Source of the DNA: Burkholderiaceae bacterium
GTDB taxonomy: Bacteria; Pseudomonadota; Gammaproteobacteria; Burkholderiales; Burkholderiaceae
DNA: 6,539 nt
Reading direction: 5' to 3'
Assembly (NCBI GenBank): GCA_025057735.1
Contig: JANWUU010000002.1
Location: 1 to 6,539, forward strand
Numbering within the stretch: the stretch's first letter is position 1; each line of letters opens with the position of its first letter. Shown piece after piece: positions 1 to 5,677 of the stretch. Made by a program: the position numbers and the translations under genes. The notes under the pieces were generated by a model. It had not been told where the DNA came from. It saw nothing but the letters and a program-made list of their open reading frames with translations, and searched no databases.

Positions 1-345
1 CAGCCAGCCGCCGACGGCCAGCGGCGCCGCCAGCGCCGCCACCGCGAGCAGCAGCAGGATGGGCGCGGCGGTCCACGCCGCCTGCGCCGCCACCTCGGCC
101 AGCCGCAACGGCAGCGGCGCCTGCAGGGCGGCAGCATCGAACGTCAGCGCCCGCGCCAGCAGCGCGCGCAGTCCAGCGATCGCCGCCGGCGCAAGCAGCA
201 GCAGCGCCAGCGCCGCCGCGCCCAGCACCAGCAGGTGCGCGAGATAGCGCGAGCGCGGAATCTGGCCTTCGCGGCGCGCCTGCTCGAGCCGTCTCGCCGA
301 CGGCTCCAGCGTCCGTTCCTGGGATGAGTGTTCGGCCTCGGCCAT
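1..345 (-). CDS. flhB: Flagellar export-gate protein FlhB, N-terminal part (runs off left edge)
   Basis: FlhB is an inner-membrane subunit of the flagellar type III export gate; its cytoplasmic C-terminal domain sets which substrates are exported. Only the first 115 codons are here, open to position 1 with no stop. The translation begins MAEAEHSSQERTLEPSARRL and continues EQARREGQIPRSRYL. This matches the family's characteristic charged N-terminus (E-K-T-E-x-P-T-P-R-R-L-x-x-A-R-x-x-G-Q-V-x-R-S-R-E-L). A hydrophobic helix follows at about residues 36-55 (AHLLVLGAAALALLLLAPAA) and another at about 96-112, ending in the GGW seen in FlhB proteins. The NPTH cleavage site and the rest of the transmembrane bundle lie outside the window. 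No good Shine-Dalgarno precedes the ATG at 345, so an upstream GTG or TTG start is possible. A sigma-28-like promoter lies about 80 bp upstream. Family assignment is confident; the exact start is less so. Confidence 0.93.
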   Translation of the reverse strand, partial: MAEAEHSSQERTLEPSARRLEQARREGQIPRSRYLAHLLVLGAAALALLLLAPAAIAGLRALLARALTFDAAALQAPLPLRLAEVAAQAAWTAAPILLLLAVAALAAPLAVGGWL

Positions 346-424
346 CGCGTGCGTGCAAGCACAGGCGCGCAACACGCGCGTGCCGGCCGATTATTTCGAG
401 GCCGCCATTTTGCCGATGCGTCGA

Positions 425-451
425 ATATCGGCCGCCGGCGCAGCCACTTTA
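425..451 (-). promoter_or_regulatory. Sigma-28 (FliA) promoter facing flhB
   Basis: Read on the minus strand, the -35 element TAAAGTGG (444-451) and the -10 element GCCGATAT (425-432) are separated by exactly 11 bases. The known FliA consensus is TAAAGTTT-N11-GCCGATAA, so the match is 6/8 plus 7/8 with ideal spacing. The predicted transcript would start near 418, giving a leader of roughly 70 bases before the flhB ATG at 345. Transcription start is inferred, not observed. Confidence 0.72.
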
Positions 452-456
452 GGCCG

Positions 457-470
457 GCGGCGCGCGCCGC
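457..470. repeat. 14-bp perfect palindrome between divergent sigma-28 promoters
   Basis: GCGGCGCGCGCCGC is its own reverse complement and lies in the 40-bp gap between the -35 elements of the two divergent promoter matches (444-451 and 492-499). GCCGGC hexamers flank it at 453-458 and 472-477. It could be an operator for a dimeric regulator. GC-rich DNA yields such dyads often, so this is only a possibility. Confidence 0.25.
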
Positions 471-491
471 TGCCGGCGCCGCGGCCGCGTC

Positions 492-518
492 TCAAGTCCG
501 CCCGCGCGCTGCCGATCA
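492..518 (+). promoter_or_regulatory. Sigma-28 (FliA) promoter facing the gene at 560-991
   Basis: On the plus strand, TCAAGTCC (492-499), 11 bases, then GCCGATCA (511-518) match the FliA consensus TAAAGTTT-N11-GCCGATAA at 5/8 and 7/8 with exact spacing. The expected transcription start is near 525, about 35 bases before the ATG at 560. This supports the ATG at 560 over the longer open frame beginning at 353, whose early codons would lie upstream of this promoter. Confidence 0.68.
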
Positions 519-559
519 CACGGACGGTTCGCCCTTCCCTGCCGCTTTCCACCGTCCCG

Positions 560-991
560 ATGACACGCGCAGAACTGGTCAAACGCCTGGCCGAAGCCGC
601 CACTCGCCCGATCGGCGAGGCGCACGCCGGCGGCATGCATCAGCCGGTGGAGCCGCCGGCCGCGCCGCAGGCCTCGGCCGAGGACGGCAGCAACGACCTG
701 TTCGTCTGGTTCGAGAACACCGAAAGCCGCGCCGCGCGCGGGCTGCGCGGCATCGCCGGGCTGCCCGAGTCGCTGCTGCCGTGGGATCACAAGATGCGCG
801 TGATCGAGCGCCGCTACGCCGAGGGACACCTGCATCTGCTGTCGGTGGTGCGCCTGCGCTGCCCGGAACGCCAGGGCGAACGCATCGCCGCCATTTATAC
901 GGCCGCGCTGTCGGTCGGCACGATCGCCTGGATCGGCACCGGCCGCCAGTACGAACAGGCGTGGCGGGAGATGTATCCGACCCCGCAGTGA
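560..991 (+). CDS. Uncharacterised 143-residue protein with a sigma-28 promoter
   Basis: I do not recognise this protein. It begins MTRAELVKRLAEAATRPIGE, probably a short helix. A Pro/Ala-rich low-complexity linker follows at about residues 28-42. From about residue 45 to the end there is what looks like a compact domain rich in aromatic and charged residues (DLFVWFENTESRAARGLRG, LPWDHKMRVIERRYAEGH, TIAWIGTGRQYEQAWREMY). There is no signal peptide and no convincing transmembrane segment, so it is predicted cytoplasmic. The start at 560 is chosen because a FliA-type promoter ends at 518; the frame stays open upstream to 353, but that part is Arg/Ala-rich and looks non-coding. The Shine-Dalgarno is weak. 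It is divergent from flhB and convergent with the ycgR-like gene. A role in motility is inferred from promoter and position only. That it is a real gene is likely. Confidence 0.72.
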   Translation: MTRAELVKRLAEAATRPIGEAHAGGMHQPVEPPAAPQASAEDGSNDLFVWFENTESRAARGLRGIAGLPESLLPWDHKMRVIERRYAEGHLHLLSVVRLRCPERQGERIAAIYTAALSVGTIAWIGTGRQYEQAWREMYPTPQ

Positions 992-1024
992 CGGGTGCCG
1001 CCCGAGCTGCCGGCGCAGTCGCGA

Positions 1025-1038
1025 GGGCGCTACCGCCC
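1025..1038. terminator. Possible stem-loop between convergent genes
   Basis: GGGCG-CTAC-CGCCC forms a 5-bp stem with a 4-base loop in the 51-bp gap between the stop at 991 (plus strand) and the stop at 1043 (minus strand). The position suits a shared terminator for both converging genes. There is no T-tract on either side, so it does not look like a standard intrinsic terminator. Confidence 0.3.
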
Positions 1039-1042
1039 GCCG

Positions 1043-1807
1043 CTACGCCACCCGCTTGATGCCGGCCAGCTTGCGGTTCTCGGCGTCCAGCTGGTTGATG
1101 TAGCGCTGAAGGGTGACGCGCGCCGCCGGTGCCATGTCGACGAATTCGCAGCCGCAGCGGCGCGCCTTGTCGTCCTTGGGCACCGGATCGACGTGCCGCA
1201 CGTGCAGACTGACGCCGATCGAGCCCGCGCCCGGCAGGTCGAGGAAGCAGTTCTCGATCACGCGCCCGACGGACAGCTCGAACCGCTCCGGATAGGTGAG
1301 CACGGCCAGCCCGCCGATCGACAGGTCGAGCACGCGCAGCGACTCGTACTGCCTGCCGTCATCGCCGTACGGCACCAGGCATTTGGCGGGTTTGGACAGC
1401 GGCGGTCGCACGCGGAAAAAGTCGCGCCGCTGCAGCCGCAGCACCGAATCCGGCAGCCGCACCCGGAACGCCGGCCGCGACTGGAAGGTGGTCGCCTCGG
1501 CCAGGCGGGCGACGAACTGCACCTTGACTTGGTCGAGGAAGCCGACGAACACGATGTGGCGCGAGGCGAGCAGCCGTTTGTGCGCCACCGCATCGGCGGC
1601 GGCATCGAAGATCACCTCCTCGAAATCCGCGTTGACCGCCAGCACCACCGTGACCGCGAAGCCCGGGTCGGCATCGAAATAGGCGGTCATCAGCACGCCT
1701 TCCTCGGCGAGCTGCTGCAACAGCGAGACGATCTCCACCTTCGCGTACACGTTGAAGCGCTCCAGCTCCGGCGAATCCGGTTCCGGATACGGCGTCGTCA
1801 TGCCCAT
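1043..1807 (-). CDS. ycgR: YcgR-like flagellar brake protein (PilZ domain)
   Basis: Proteins of this family bind cyclic di-GMP and then slow or bias the flagellar motor through stator or switch contacts. The 254-residue product is close to E. coli YcgR (244). It has a YcgR N-terminal beta-barrel-type region at about residues 20-120, then a PilZ domain. Both parts of the c-di-GMP motif are intact: R128-D-F-F-R132 (RxxxR) and D161-L-S-I-G-G166 (D/N-x-S-x-x-G). It is the last gene of the operon. The ATG at 1807 sits 5 bases after an AGGG Shine-Dalgarno located inside the preceding gene. A second in-frame ATG at 1801 gives a classic ATGA overlap with that gene's stop, so 252 residues is the alternative. 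Either way the two genes are translationally coupled. Binding of c-di-GMP is inferred from the intact motifs. Confidence 0.93.
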   Translation of the reverse strand: MGMTTPYPEPDSPELERFNVYAKVEIVSLLQQLAEEGVLMTAYFDADPGFAVTVVLAVNADFEEVIFDAAADAVAHKRLLASRHIVFVGFLDQVKVQFVARLAEATTFQSRPAFRVRLPDSVLRLQRRDFFRVRPPLSKPAKCLVPYGDDGRQYESLRVLDLSIGGLAVLTYPERFELSVGRVIENCFLDLPGAGSIGVSLHVRHVDPVPKDDKARRCGCEFVDMAPAARVTLQRYINQLDAENRKLAGIKRVA

Positions 1808-2103
1808 GGTTTCCCTTTCTCTTTCGTGCTGGCTGCCTGCGCGCGCAGCCGGTACGCCCAGGCCAACACCTCGGCCACCGCCACGTACAGCGCAGGCGGG
1901 ATGCGCTGGTCGATTTCGACCTGCGCCAGCAGCGCCGTCAGTTCGCGCGACACGTGCACCGGTACGCCGGCGGCGCGCGCCCGCTCGACGATCTGCTCGG
2001 CGACCGCGCCCGCGCCCTTGGCGACCACGCGCGGGGCGCCTGCGGTGCGACGCTCCCGCTCGTCGTAGGCGAGCGCGACGGCGCGCCGCGGCGGCGCGTT
2101 CAT
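1798..2103 (-). CDS. Stand-alone FlhB C-terminal domain homologue (EscU/YscU/HrcU family)
   Basis: This 101-residue protein corresponds to the part of FlhB downstream of its autocleavage site and has no membrane region. Shared blocks include AVALAYDE (residues 8-15), APRVVAKGAG (23-32), AGVPV (45-49), EIDQRIPPALYVAVAEVLAW (63-82). In full-length FlhB the equivalent of residues 4-8 reads N-P-T-H-Y; here it reads A-P-P-R-R, so the NPTH motif needed for self-cleavage is absent. The protein thus begins about where the cleaved FlhB C-terminal fragment would begin. The ATG overlaps the stop of the fliK-like gene by ATGA, and GGGAG lies 7 bases upstream. Such proteins are sometimes called FhlB. A role in export-substrate switching is plausible but not shown. 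A true full-length flhB starts elsewhere in this window. Confidence 0.9.
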   Translation of the reverse strand: MNAPPRRAVALAYDERERRTAGAPRVVAKGAGAVAEQIVERARAAGVPVHVSRELTALLAQVEIDQRIPPALYVAVAEVLAWAYRLRAQAASTKEKGKPWA

Positions 2104-2957
2104 CGCACCGCTCCCAGTGCGAGCGCCACGGCGCGCAGCCCGCGCGCCTGCAGGCCGGCGGCCAAATCCGGCAGCGCCGCTTGCGCAGTTTCACCGATGG
2201 GCGGCGGCACATCGATGGTGACTGCAACCGCATCGCCCGACAGGCGCACGGCAATGCGCATGGTAGCCAGCGGCGGCAACTCCAGGGCCAAGCGCGCGGC
2301 AAAGACCGGCTGCGCCTGCGCGGCAGCGAAACGCGGCCGCTCACGGCCGATGCTTAACGTGACGCGCGGTAGCGCACCGTCAGCAGCCGCAGCGGTGCCC
2401 TGCTGCAGTAGCTCGAAACGGACGGCCTCGCCACCGTCTTCATGCGCCATGCGCGTGGGTACGCTCGGCGCTGCGGCCGTCGCCGACGCCACCGGCTGCG
2501 CGTCGCTGGCCGCAGCCGGCAGCAGCGGAACTGCCCTTTCGGCGGCAGGCTCTAGCAGGCGCCGTGCGTCGCGGATCAGCCCCGACATGGACAGCGCGAG
2601 CGCCGGGTCGGCACCCGCCGCGGATGGCGCGGCCGCCAGACTCGCCGCCGGCGCGGGCAACGACGGCGCCCTGCCCAGCAGCGACAACAAAGTGGGCCGC
2701 AGGGCTGATGGCAGCGTGAAGCGGTGCGTGCCAAACTCGAGCCGCAGCGGCCCAGGGCCCAACGGCAGGATCAGGACCGCCGGTGTTCGATCCGTCGCGT
2801 CGGCCACCGCCCGCGCAAGCTCGGTACCGAGCTGCCCCACCCGCAACTCGCTGTGCAGCAGCGGCGCCAGCGCACGCAACGTGATCGCGATGCGTTCGAC
2901 GCGCTCCGCCCCGGCAGGTGCCCGTAGCGATGCCGTCGCCAGCGCTGCGATGTCCAT
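2100..2957 (-). CDS. FliK-like flagellar hook-length control domain protein
   Basis: The C-terminal part, about residues 216-282 of 285, matches the FliK C-terminal (Flg_hook) pattern. It has PVFAARLALELPPLATMRIA, then an alternating V-A-V-T-I strand, then LPDLAAGLQARGLRAVALAL (compare the family's L-x-L-x-P-x-x-L-G-x-v-x-v and L-x-x-L-x-x-x-G). The middle (about 95-170) is Ala/Pro-rich low complexity, as is usual in FliK. In known systems this domain touches FlhB's cytoplasmic domain to switch export from hook to filament proteins. The protein is shorter than typical FliK (about 400 residues) and lies with filament genes rather than after fliJ, so it may be a second, FliK-related protein. 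The start at 2957 has AGGGG upstream and is 2 bp after fliT; its stop overlaps the next ATG. Family is fairly sure; being the main hook ruler is not. Confidence 0.8.
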   Translation of the reverse strand: MDIAALATASLRAPAGAERVERIAITLRALAPLLHSELRVGQLGTELARAVADATDRTPAVLILPLGPGPLRLEFGTHRFTLPSALRPTLLSLLGRAPSLPAPAASLAAAPSAAGADPALALSMSGLIRDARRLLEPAAERAVPLLPAAASDAQPVASATAAAPSVPTRMAHEDGGEAVRFELLQQGTAAAADGALPRVTLSIGRERPRFAAAQAQPVFAARLALELPPLATMRIAVRLSGDAVAVTIDVPPPIGETAQAALPDLAAGLQARGLRAVALALGAVR

Positions 2958-2959
2958 GC

Positions 2960-3304
2960 TCACCCCTGCTCGCGTCCGTTGCGCCGCGCCGTCAACAGAC
3001 GCTCCAGCTGCTGCAACCACGGCTCGGCGCGGCGGCGAATCTCGGCGTCGTCGGCCAGGATGCCGCGCAGCAGTTCGATGCGCCGGCGCTGCTCGGCCAC
3101 GCTCAGGCGCGAGCCGCGCGCGGCCTGCTTGAGCGCCGCGATCAGCTCGCGGCAGTGCTCCTCCAGGCGCCGCACCTGCGCCCAGTCGTCGCGGCGCGCC
3201 GCCGCCAGCATCTCGCGGCTGGCGCGTGCGATCGCCTCGTAGCAGGCAATCACGGCCGTTCCGCTGCCCGCGCGATGGCCTGGCGGTCGGCTGTCCTCTG
3301 GCAT
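2960..3304 (-). CDS. fliT: Flagellar export chaperone FliT
   Basis: FliT is a small cytoplasmic chaperone that holds the cap protein FliD for export; in enterics it also restrains FlhDC. This 114-residue product is the usual size and almost entirely helical. Recognisable pattern: VIACYEAIARASREMLAAAR (residues 18-37), then DDWAQVRRLEEHCRELIAAL (39-58), then IELLRGILADDAEIRRRAEP (77-96) leading to W97-L-x-x-L. The I-L-x-D-D-x-x-I-R and P-W-L elements are typical of betaproteobacterial FliT. The start at 3304 is preceded by AGGGGG at a 6-base spacing and lies 16 bp after fliS. A GTG at residue 18 is a shorter alternative close to where some homologues begin. FliT diverges quickly, but position right after fliD-fliS supports the call. 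Confidence 0.85.
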   Translation of the reverse strand: MPEDSRPPGHRAGSGTAVIACYEAIARASREMLAAARRDDWAQVRRLEEHCRELIAALKQAARGSRLSVAEQRRRIELLRGILADDAEIRRRAEPWLQQLERLLTARRNGREQG

Positions 3305-3320
3305 CTCCGGCCCCCTGCCG

Positions 3321-3758
3321 TTACGCGGTGAGCGCCAGCGCGGAAGCCGCACGCTCCTGCGGCGCAGCCGGCGTCTGGCGTGCACCAATCGCAGCCCAAG
3401 CCTCGCGCAGATCCGACAGCAGCGCCGTCACTTCGGCCACGGCCTTGGCGTCGTTGCGCAGATTGGCCTGCAGCAGCCGAAGCACGCAATAGTCGTACAG
3501 AGAGGCGAGTTGCTGCGCCAGCGCGCCGCCGGCGTTGTGGTCCAGACTGGCCTTTAGTCCCTCCTCGAGGATGCGCAACGCCTTGCCGAGCGCCTGGCCT
3601 TTCTCGGCAATCCGGCCAGCGGCCAGATGCGCGGCCGCCTGCCGCAACGCCTCCAGCGCGCCGTCGAACAGCAGCAACACCAGCCGGTGCGGGTCGGCCG
3701 CCGTCACGCGGCTGTCGAGGTCGATGCGTCGGTAGGTCTCTGCCGCGAAGCCGTTCAT
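3321..3758 (-). CDS. fliS: Flagellin export chaperone FliS
   Basis: FliS binds the disordered C-terminus of flagellin in the cytoplasm, blocks premature polymerisation and delivers it to the export gate. The 145-residue protein matches the family over nearly its full length. Landmarks are Y9-x-x-x-D-L-D-S-R (9-17), ADPHRLVLLLFDGALEAL (21-38), KGQALGKALRILEEGLKASL (53-72), GGALAQQLASLYDYCVLRLL (77-96), ANLRND (98-103), and LREAW (117-121). A short Ala-rich tail follows from about residue 127. The ATG at 3758 has GGAGG about 12 bases upstream, a slightly long spacing. It lies 92 bp after fliD, the largest gap in the operon, and 16 bp before fliT. Confident call. Confidence 0.96.
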   Translation of the reverse strand: MNGFAAETYRRIDLDSRVTAADPHRLVLLLFDGALEALRQAAAHLAAGRIAEKGQALGKALRILEEGLKASLDHNAGGALAQQLASLYDYCVLRLLQANLRNDAKAVAEVTALLSDLREAWAAIGARQTPAAPQERAASALALTA

Positions 3759-3811
3759 CGTCGTGCCCGTCCTCCGTCGTCGTTGCTGCGCGGACTATCG
3801 GACGTTTCGCT

Positions 3812-3839
3812 GCCGGCGTTGAGGCGGAAAAGCGCCGGC
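3812..3839. repeat. 7-bp inverted repeat between fliD and fliS
   Basis: Arms GCCGGCG (3812-3818) and CGCCGGC (3833-3839) are perfect complements around a 14-base spacer, inside the 92-bp gap between fliD's stop and fliS's start. Read on the minus strand the first arm is followed by TTTT, but the T's lie in the loop rather than after the stem, so this is not a standard terminator. It could lie in the mRNA leader between the cap and chaperone genes and affect stability or attenuation. Significance is uncertain. Confidence 0.3.
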
Positions 3840-3850
3840 GCGGCCCGCCG

Positions 3851-5197
3851 TCACTTCGATCGCTGCACCGTCGGCAGGCCGGCGAGCGCGTTGGCGAGCG
3901 CCGCGCTCTGCTGCTGGCGCGCGGCGAGCATGGCATCCAGCTTGCTGAACTGCGCGAGCAGCCGTTTCTCCACCTGCGCCAGCCGCGCTTCCAGGCGCTC
4001 CTGCTGCTGATCAAGCGTGCGGATGCTGGCGCGCAGGCCGTCCTGGCGCGCGGCCAGTAACCCCTGCGGCGCAAGCATCTCCTGCACCTGAGCCCGCAGC
4101 CGCACGGCAAAGCCCTGCTCGGCGGCGACCGCTGATGTTGCGGTAAAAAGGCGCGCGACCTTGGCCGCATCTGCCGCCACCGCGTTCGTAAACTGGCTGT
4201 CGTTCAGTTGCAGGGTGCCATCGCGCTGAATCTCGATGCCCACCTGCGACAGCCGCACGAAATCCCCTGCGGGCGCACTGCGGCTCGCTGTGACCAGTTC
4301 GCGCAGCTGCGTCTGGATGCGTCGCAGTGTCGACTCGCCGTTTAGGACGGCCGCCGTCTTGGTCGCGGGGTCATACTTGGTCAGCTCCTGGATCAGGCTC
4401 TCTAAATCGTTGTAAGCCTTGACGAACGCCGCGACGGCTTCTTTGACCTTATCAGGCGCGCTGTCGATGACCACCTCGGCGCTGCCAGGGTGCGCGAGGT
4501 TCAGGGTGACGCCCTCCAGCACTTCCTTGACCGTGTTCGATGCCGACGTCAACGCCAGACCATTGACGCTGAACTGAGCGTCTTGAGCGGACTGTGTTTG
4601 CGTAAAGCTGATGGTCAAACCGCTGCCCACTTCGACCGTGAACGCGTGCGCGGTGCCAGTCGCGCTGGCGTTCAGCACCAGCCGCAGCTGGCCGCCGTCG
4701 TTGACCAACGAGGCCCGCACGCCCACCCCGGCGGCGTTGATCTCATCGCGCAGTTCCTGCAGCGTGCCAGTACCGGCATCGCCCACTTGTACGGTCGCCA
4801 CGATCGTGCCCGCGGCGTCGCGGATCGTCACCGTGCCCGCCCCAATGTCCGCCGATGCACTGGCCGCCGCTGTCGACGCAAACGACTGCGCGCGCGCCAG
4901 CTGTGTGACCTGCACGGCATAGCGGCCTGCGGCGGCGGCGGCACTGGAGGCAGCTGTGACGGCCGTGCCGTTGACGGTGGCCTGCGTCGCCCGAAACGCA
5001 TTGGGCTGACGCAGCTTAGCCAGCGCCGATTCCAGAGCCGACAGCGCACCTTGTATGCGCCCGAACGCCGACAGCCGCGACTGAACCTGCGATTCGCGCT
5101 CCTGCAGTTTTTTCAATGGCTTGCGCTCGACCTGCATCAGCTGGTCGACCAAGCCACGTACGTCGATCGCACCGGTGCTTACGCCGCCAACTGCCAT
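3851..5197 (-). CDS. fliD: Flagellar filament cap protein FliD (HAP2)
   Basis: FliD forms the cap at the filament tip and inserts exported flagellin subunits. The 448-residue protein is typical in length. The N-terminal FliD_N domain (about 8-106) opens TGAIDVRGLVDQLMQVERKP, where D-V-x-x-L-V-x-x-L-M is a family signature, followed by a helical coil. The central region (about 107-205) is Ala/Thr/Gly-rich beta structure with D-A-x-G and LRDEINAAGVGVRASLV (149-165). The FliD_C domain (about 206-440) contains FSVNG (209-213), TVKEVLEGVTLNL (222-234), VGIEIQRDGTLQLND (319-333). The end is a coiled coil of 383-436 with KRLLAQFSKLDAMLAARQQQ, the usual C-terminal leg. The ATG at 5197 follows AGGA at 7 bases and is 15 bp after flaG. 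No signal peptide is expected because FliD leaves by the flagellar export system. Confident call. Confidence 0.97.
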   Translation of the reverse strand: MAVGGVSTGAIDVRGLVDQLMQVERKPLKKLQERESQVQSRLSAFGRIQGALSALESALAKLRQPNAFRATQATVNGTAVTAASSAAAAAGRYAVQVTQLARAQSFASTAAASASADIGAGTVTIRDAAGTIVATVQVGDAGTGTLQELRDEINAAGVGVRASLVNDGGQLRLVLNASATGTAHAFTVEVGSGLTISFTQTQSAQDAQFSVNGLALTSASNTVKEVLEGVTLNLAHPGSAEVVIDSAPDKVKEAVAAFVKAYNDLESLIQELTKYDPATKTAAVLNGESTLRRIQTQLRELVTASRSAPAGDFVRLSQVGIEIQRDGTLQLNDSQFTNAVAADAAKVARLFTATSAVAAEQGFAVRLRAQVQEMLAPQGLLAARQDGLRASIRTLDQQQERLEARLAQVEKRLLAQFSKLDAMLAARQQQSAALANALAGLPTVQRSK

Positions 5198-5212
5198 CGT
5201 GTGTCCTGCCGC

Positions 5213-5566
5213 TTAGGCATTGGCCTGTACCAACGCGCCGTTTTCGCCGTCCCGCAACGCGCGCGCAATGCGCAGCATCTCGGGCGAGGGAATCTGCCGC
5301 AACACCTCACCGGTGTCTTTGTCAATCAATTTGACGATGATTCGACCGGCTTCAGCGTCCATCTCAAAGGTCAATTCGCTGCCCCGCCGAGCGAGTGCGC
5401 GATTCGCTTCGGCCAGCGCCGCGGGCAGAGCGGCCACCGGTTTGACTTCCGCCGCACCTTCAGGCGGCGCCGACGCAGGCACCTGCTGCGGCGCCTGCCG
5501 CTCGCGCGGCAGGTCTCGAACACTTGGCGCACTCAGCGAGTCTGACAAGGGTAAGACGCTGTTCAT
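5213..5566 (-). CDS. flaG: Flagellar protein FlaG
   Basis: FlaG is a small protein found beside fliD in many polar flagellates; its loss in Pseudomonas, Vibrio and Campylobacter relatives changes filament length or properties, but its exact action is unsettled. The 117-residue product has a Pro/Ala/Ser-rich disordered N-terminus (1-45) and a FlaG domain (about 46-107). The latter contains LTFEMDAEAGRIIVKLIDKD (65-84) followed by TGEVLRQIPS (85-94) and P-E-M-L. The D-x-x-T-G-E-V-x-R-Q-I-P block is the family signature. I chose the ATG at 5566 rather than a TTG at 5605, because that TTG lies within the sigma-28 promoter match (5596-5622) and could not be in a transcript starting near 5589. Shine-Dalgarno is weak. 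First gene of the operon. Confidence 0.94.
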   Translation of the reverse strand: MNSVLPLSDSLSAPSVRDLPRERQAPQQVPASAPPEGAAEVKPVAALPAALAEANRALARRGSELTFEMDAEAGRIIVKLIDKDTGEVLRQIPSPEMLRIARALRDGENGALVQANA

Positions 5567-5595
5567 TCGGCGGCTGCCCCGGGTATTCAGCCGCG

Positions 5596-5622
5596 TAATC
5601 GGCAACGGCTGACCGGACTTAA
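5596..5622 (-). promoter_or_regulatory. Sigma-28 (FliA) promoter for the flaG-fliD operon
   Basis: On the minus strand, TTAAGTCC (5615-5622), 11 bases, then GCCGATTA (5596-5603) match the FliA consensus TAAAGTTT-N11-GCCGATAA at 5/8 and 7/8 with exact spacing. Expected transcription start is near 5589, about 23 bases before the flaG ATG. Late filament genes such as fliD and fliS are usual FliA targets, which supports the call. Inverted arms ACCGG (5612-5616) and CCGGT (5629-5633) straddle the -35 element; no role is claimed. Confidence 0.78.
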
Positions 5623-5677
5623 GAGCACCCGGTACGCGCTTGCGTTATCCCACCGGCCGCAGGCCAACCATGCAGCC

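Noticed and set aside
366..388. A sigma-54-like site for flhB on the minus strand (CGGCACG...TTGCG)
   Set aside because: The GG and GC elements are 12 bases apart instead of the strictly required 10.
386..393. A plus-strand GCCGATTA resembling a FliA -10 element
   Set aside because: The sequence at the -35 position (367-374, GCGCAACA) does not resemble the FliA -35 element.
353..559. An earlier ATG at 353 for the plus-strand gene ending at 991
   Set aside because: The added residues are Arg/Pro/Ala-rich, and both the divergent flhB promoter and the gene's own sigma-28 promoter match lie within this stretch.
995..2068. A 357-codon plus-strand open frame opposite the ycgR-like gene
   Set aside because: Rich in His, Arg and Gln with no domain pattern; the minus-strand gene has an intact PilZ motif.
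1808..2344. An N-terminal extension of the ycgR-like gene to 2344
   Set aside because: The extension is Arg/Ala-rich, overlaps the whole flhB-C-like gene in another frame and lacks domain similarity; the start at 1807 has a Shine-Dalgarno.
1954..3132. A 392-codon plus-strand open frame opposite the flhB-C-like, fliK-like and fliT genes
   Set aside because: Its product is Ala/Arg/Ser-rich low complexity and the minus-strand genes under it have family motifs and coupled starts.
4490..5545. A 351-codon plus-strand open frame opposite fliD and flaG
   Set aside because: It is antisense to two clearly recognised genes, its translation has no recognisable family pattern, and long chance frames are expected opposite GC-rich genes.
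5655..5665. GGCC-GCA-GGCC hairpin as a terminator for the right-edge gene
   Set aside because: Only a 4-bp stem and no T-tract, so it is too weak to call.
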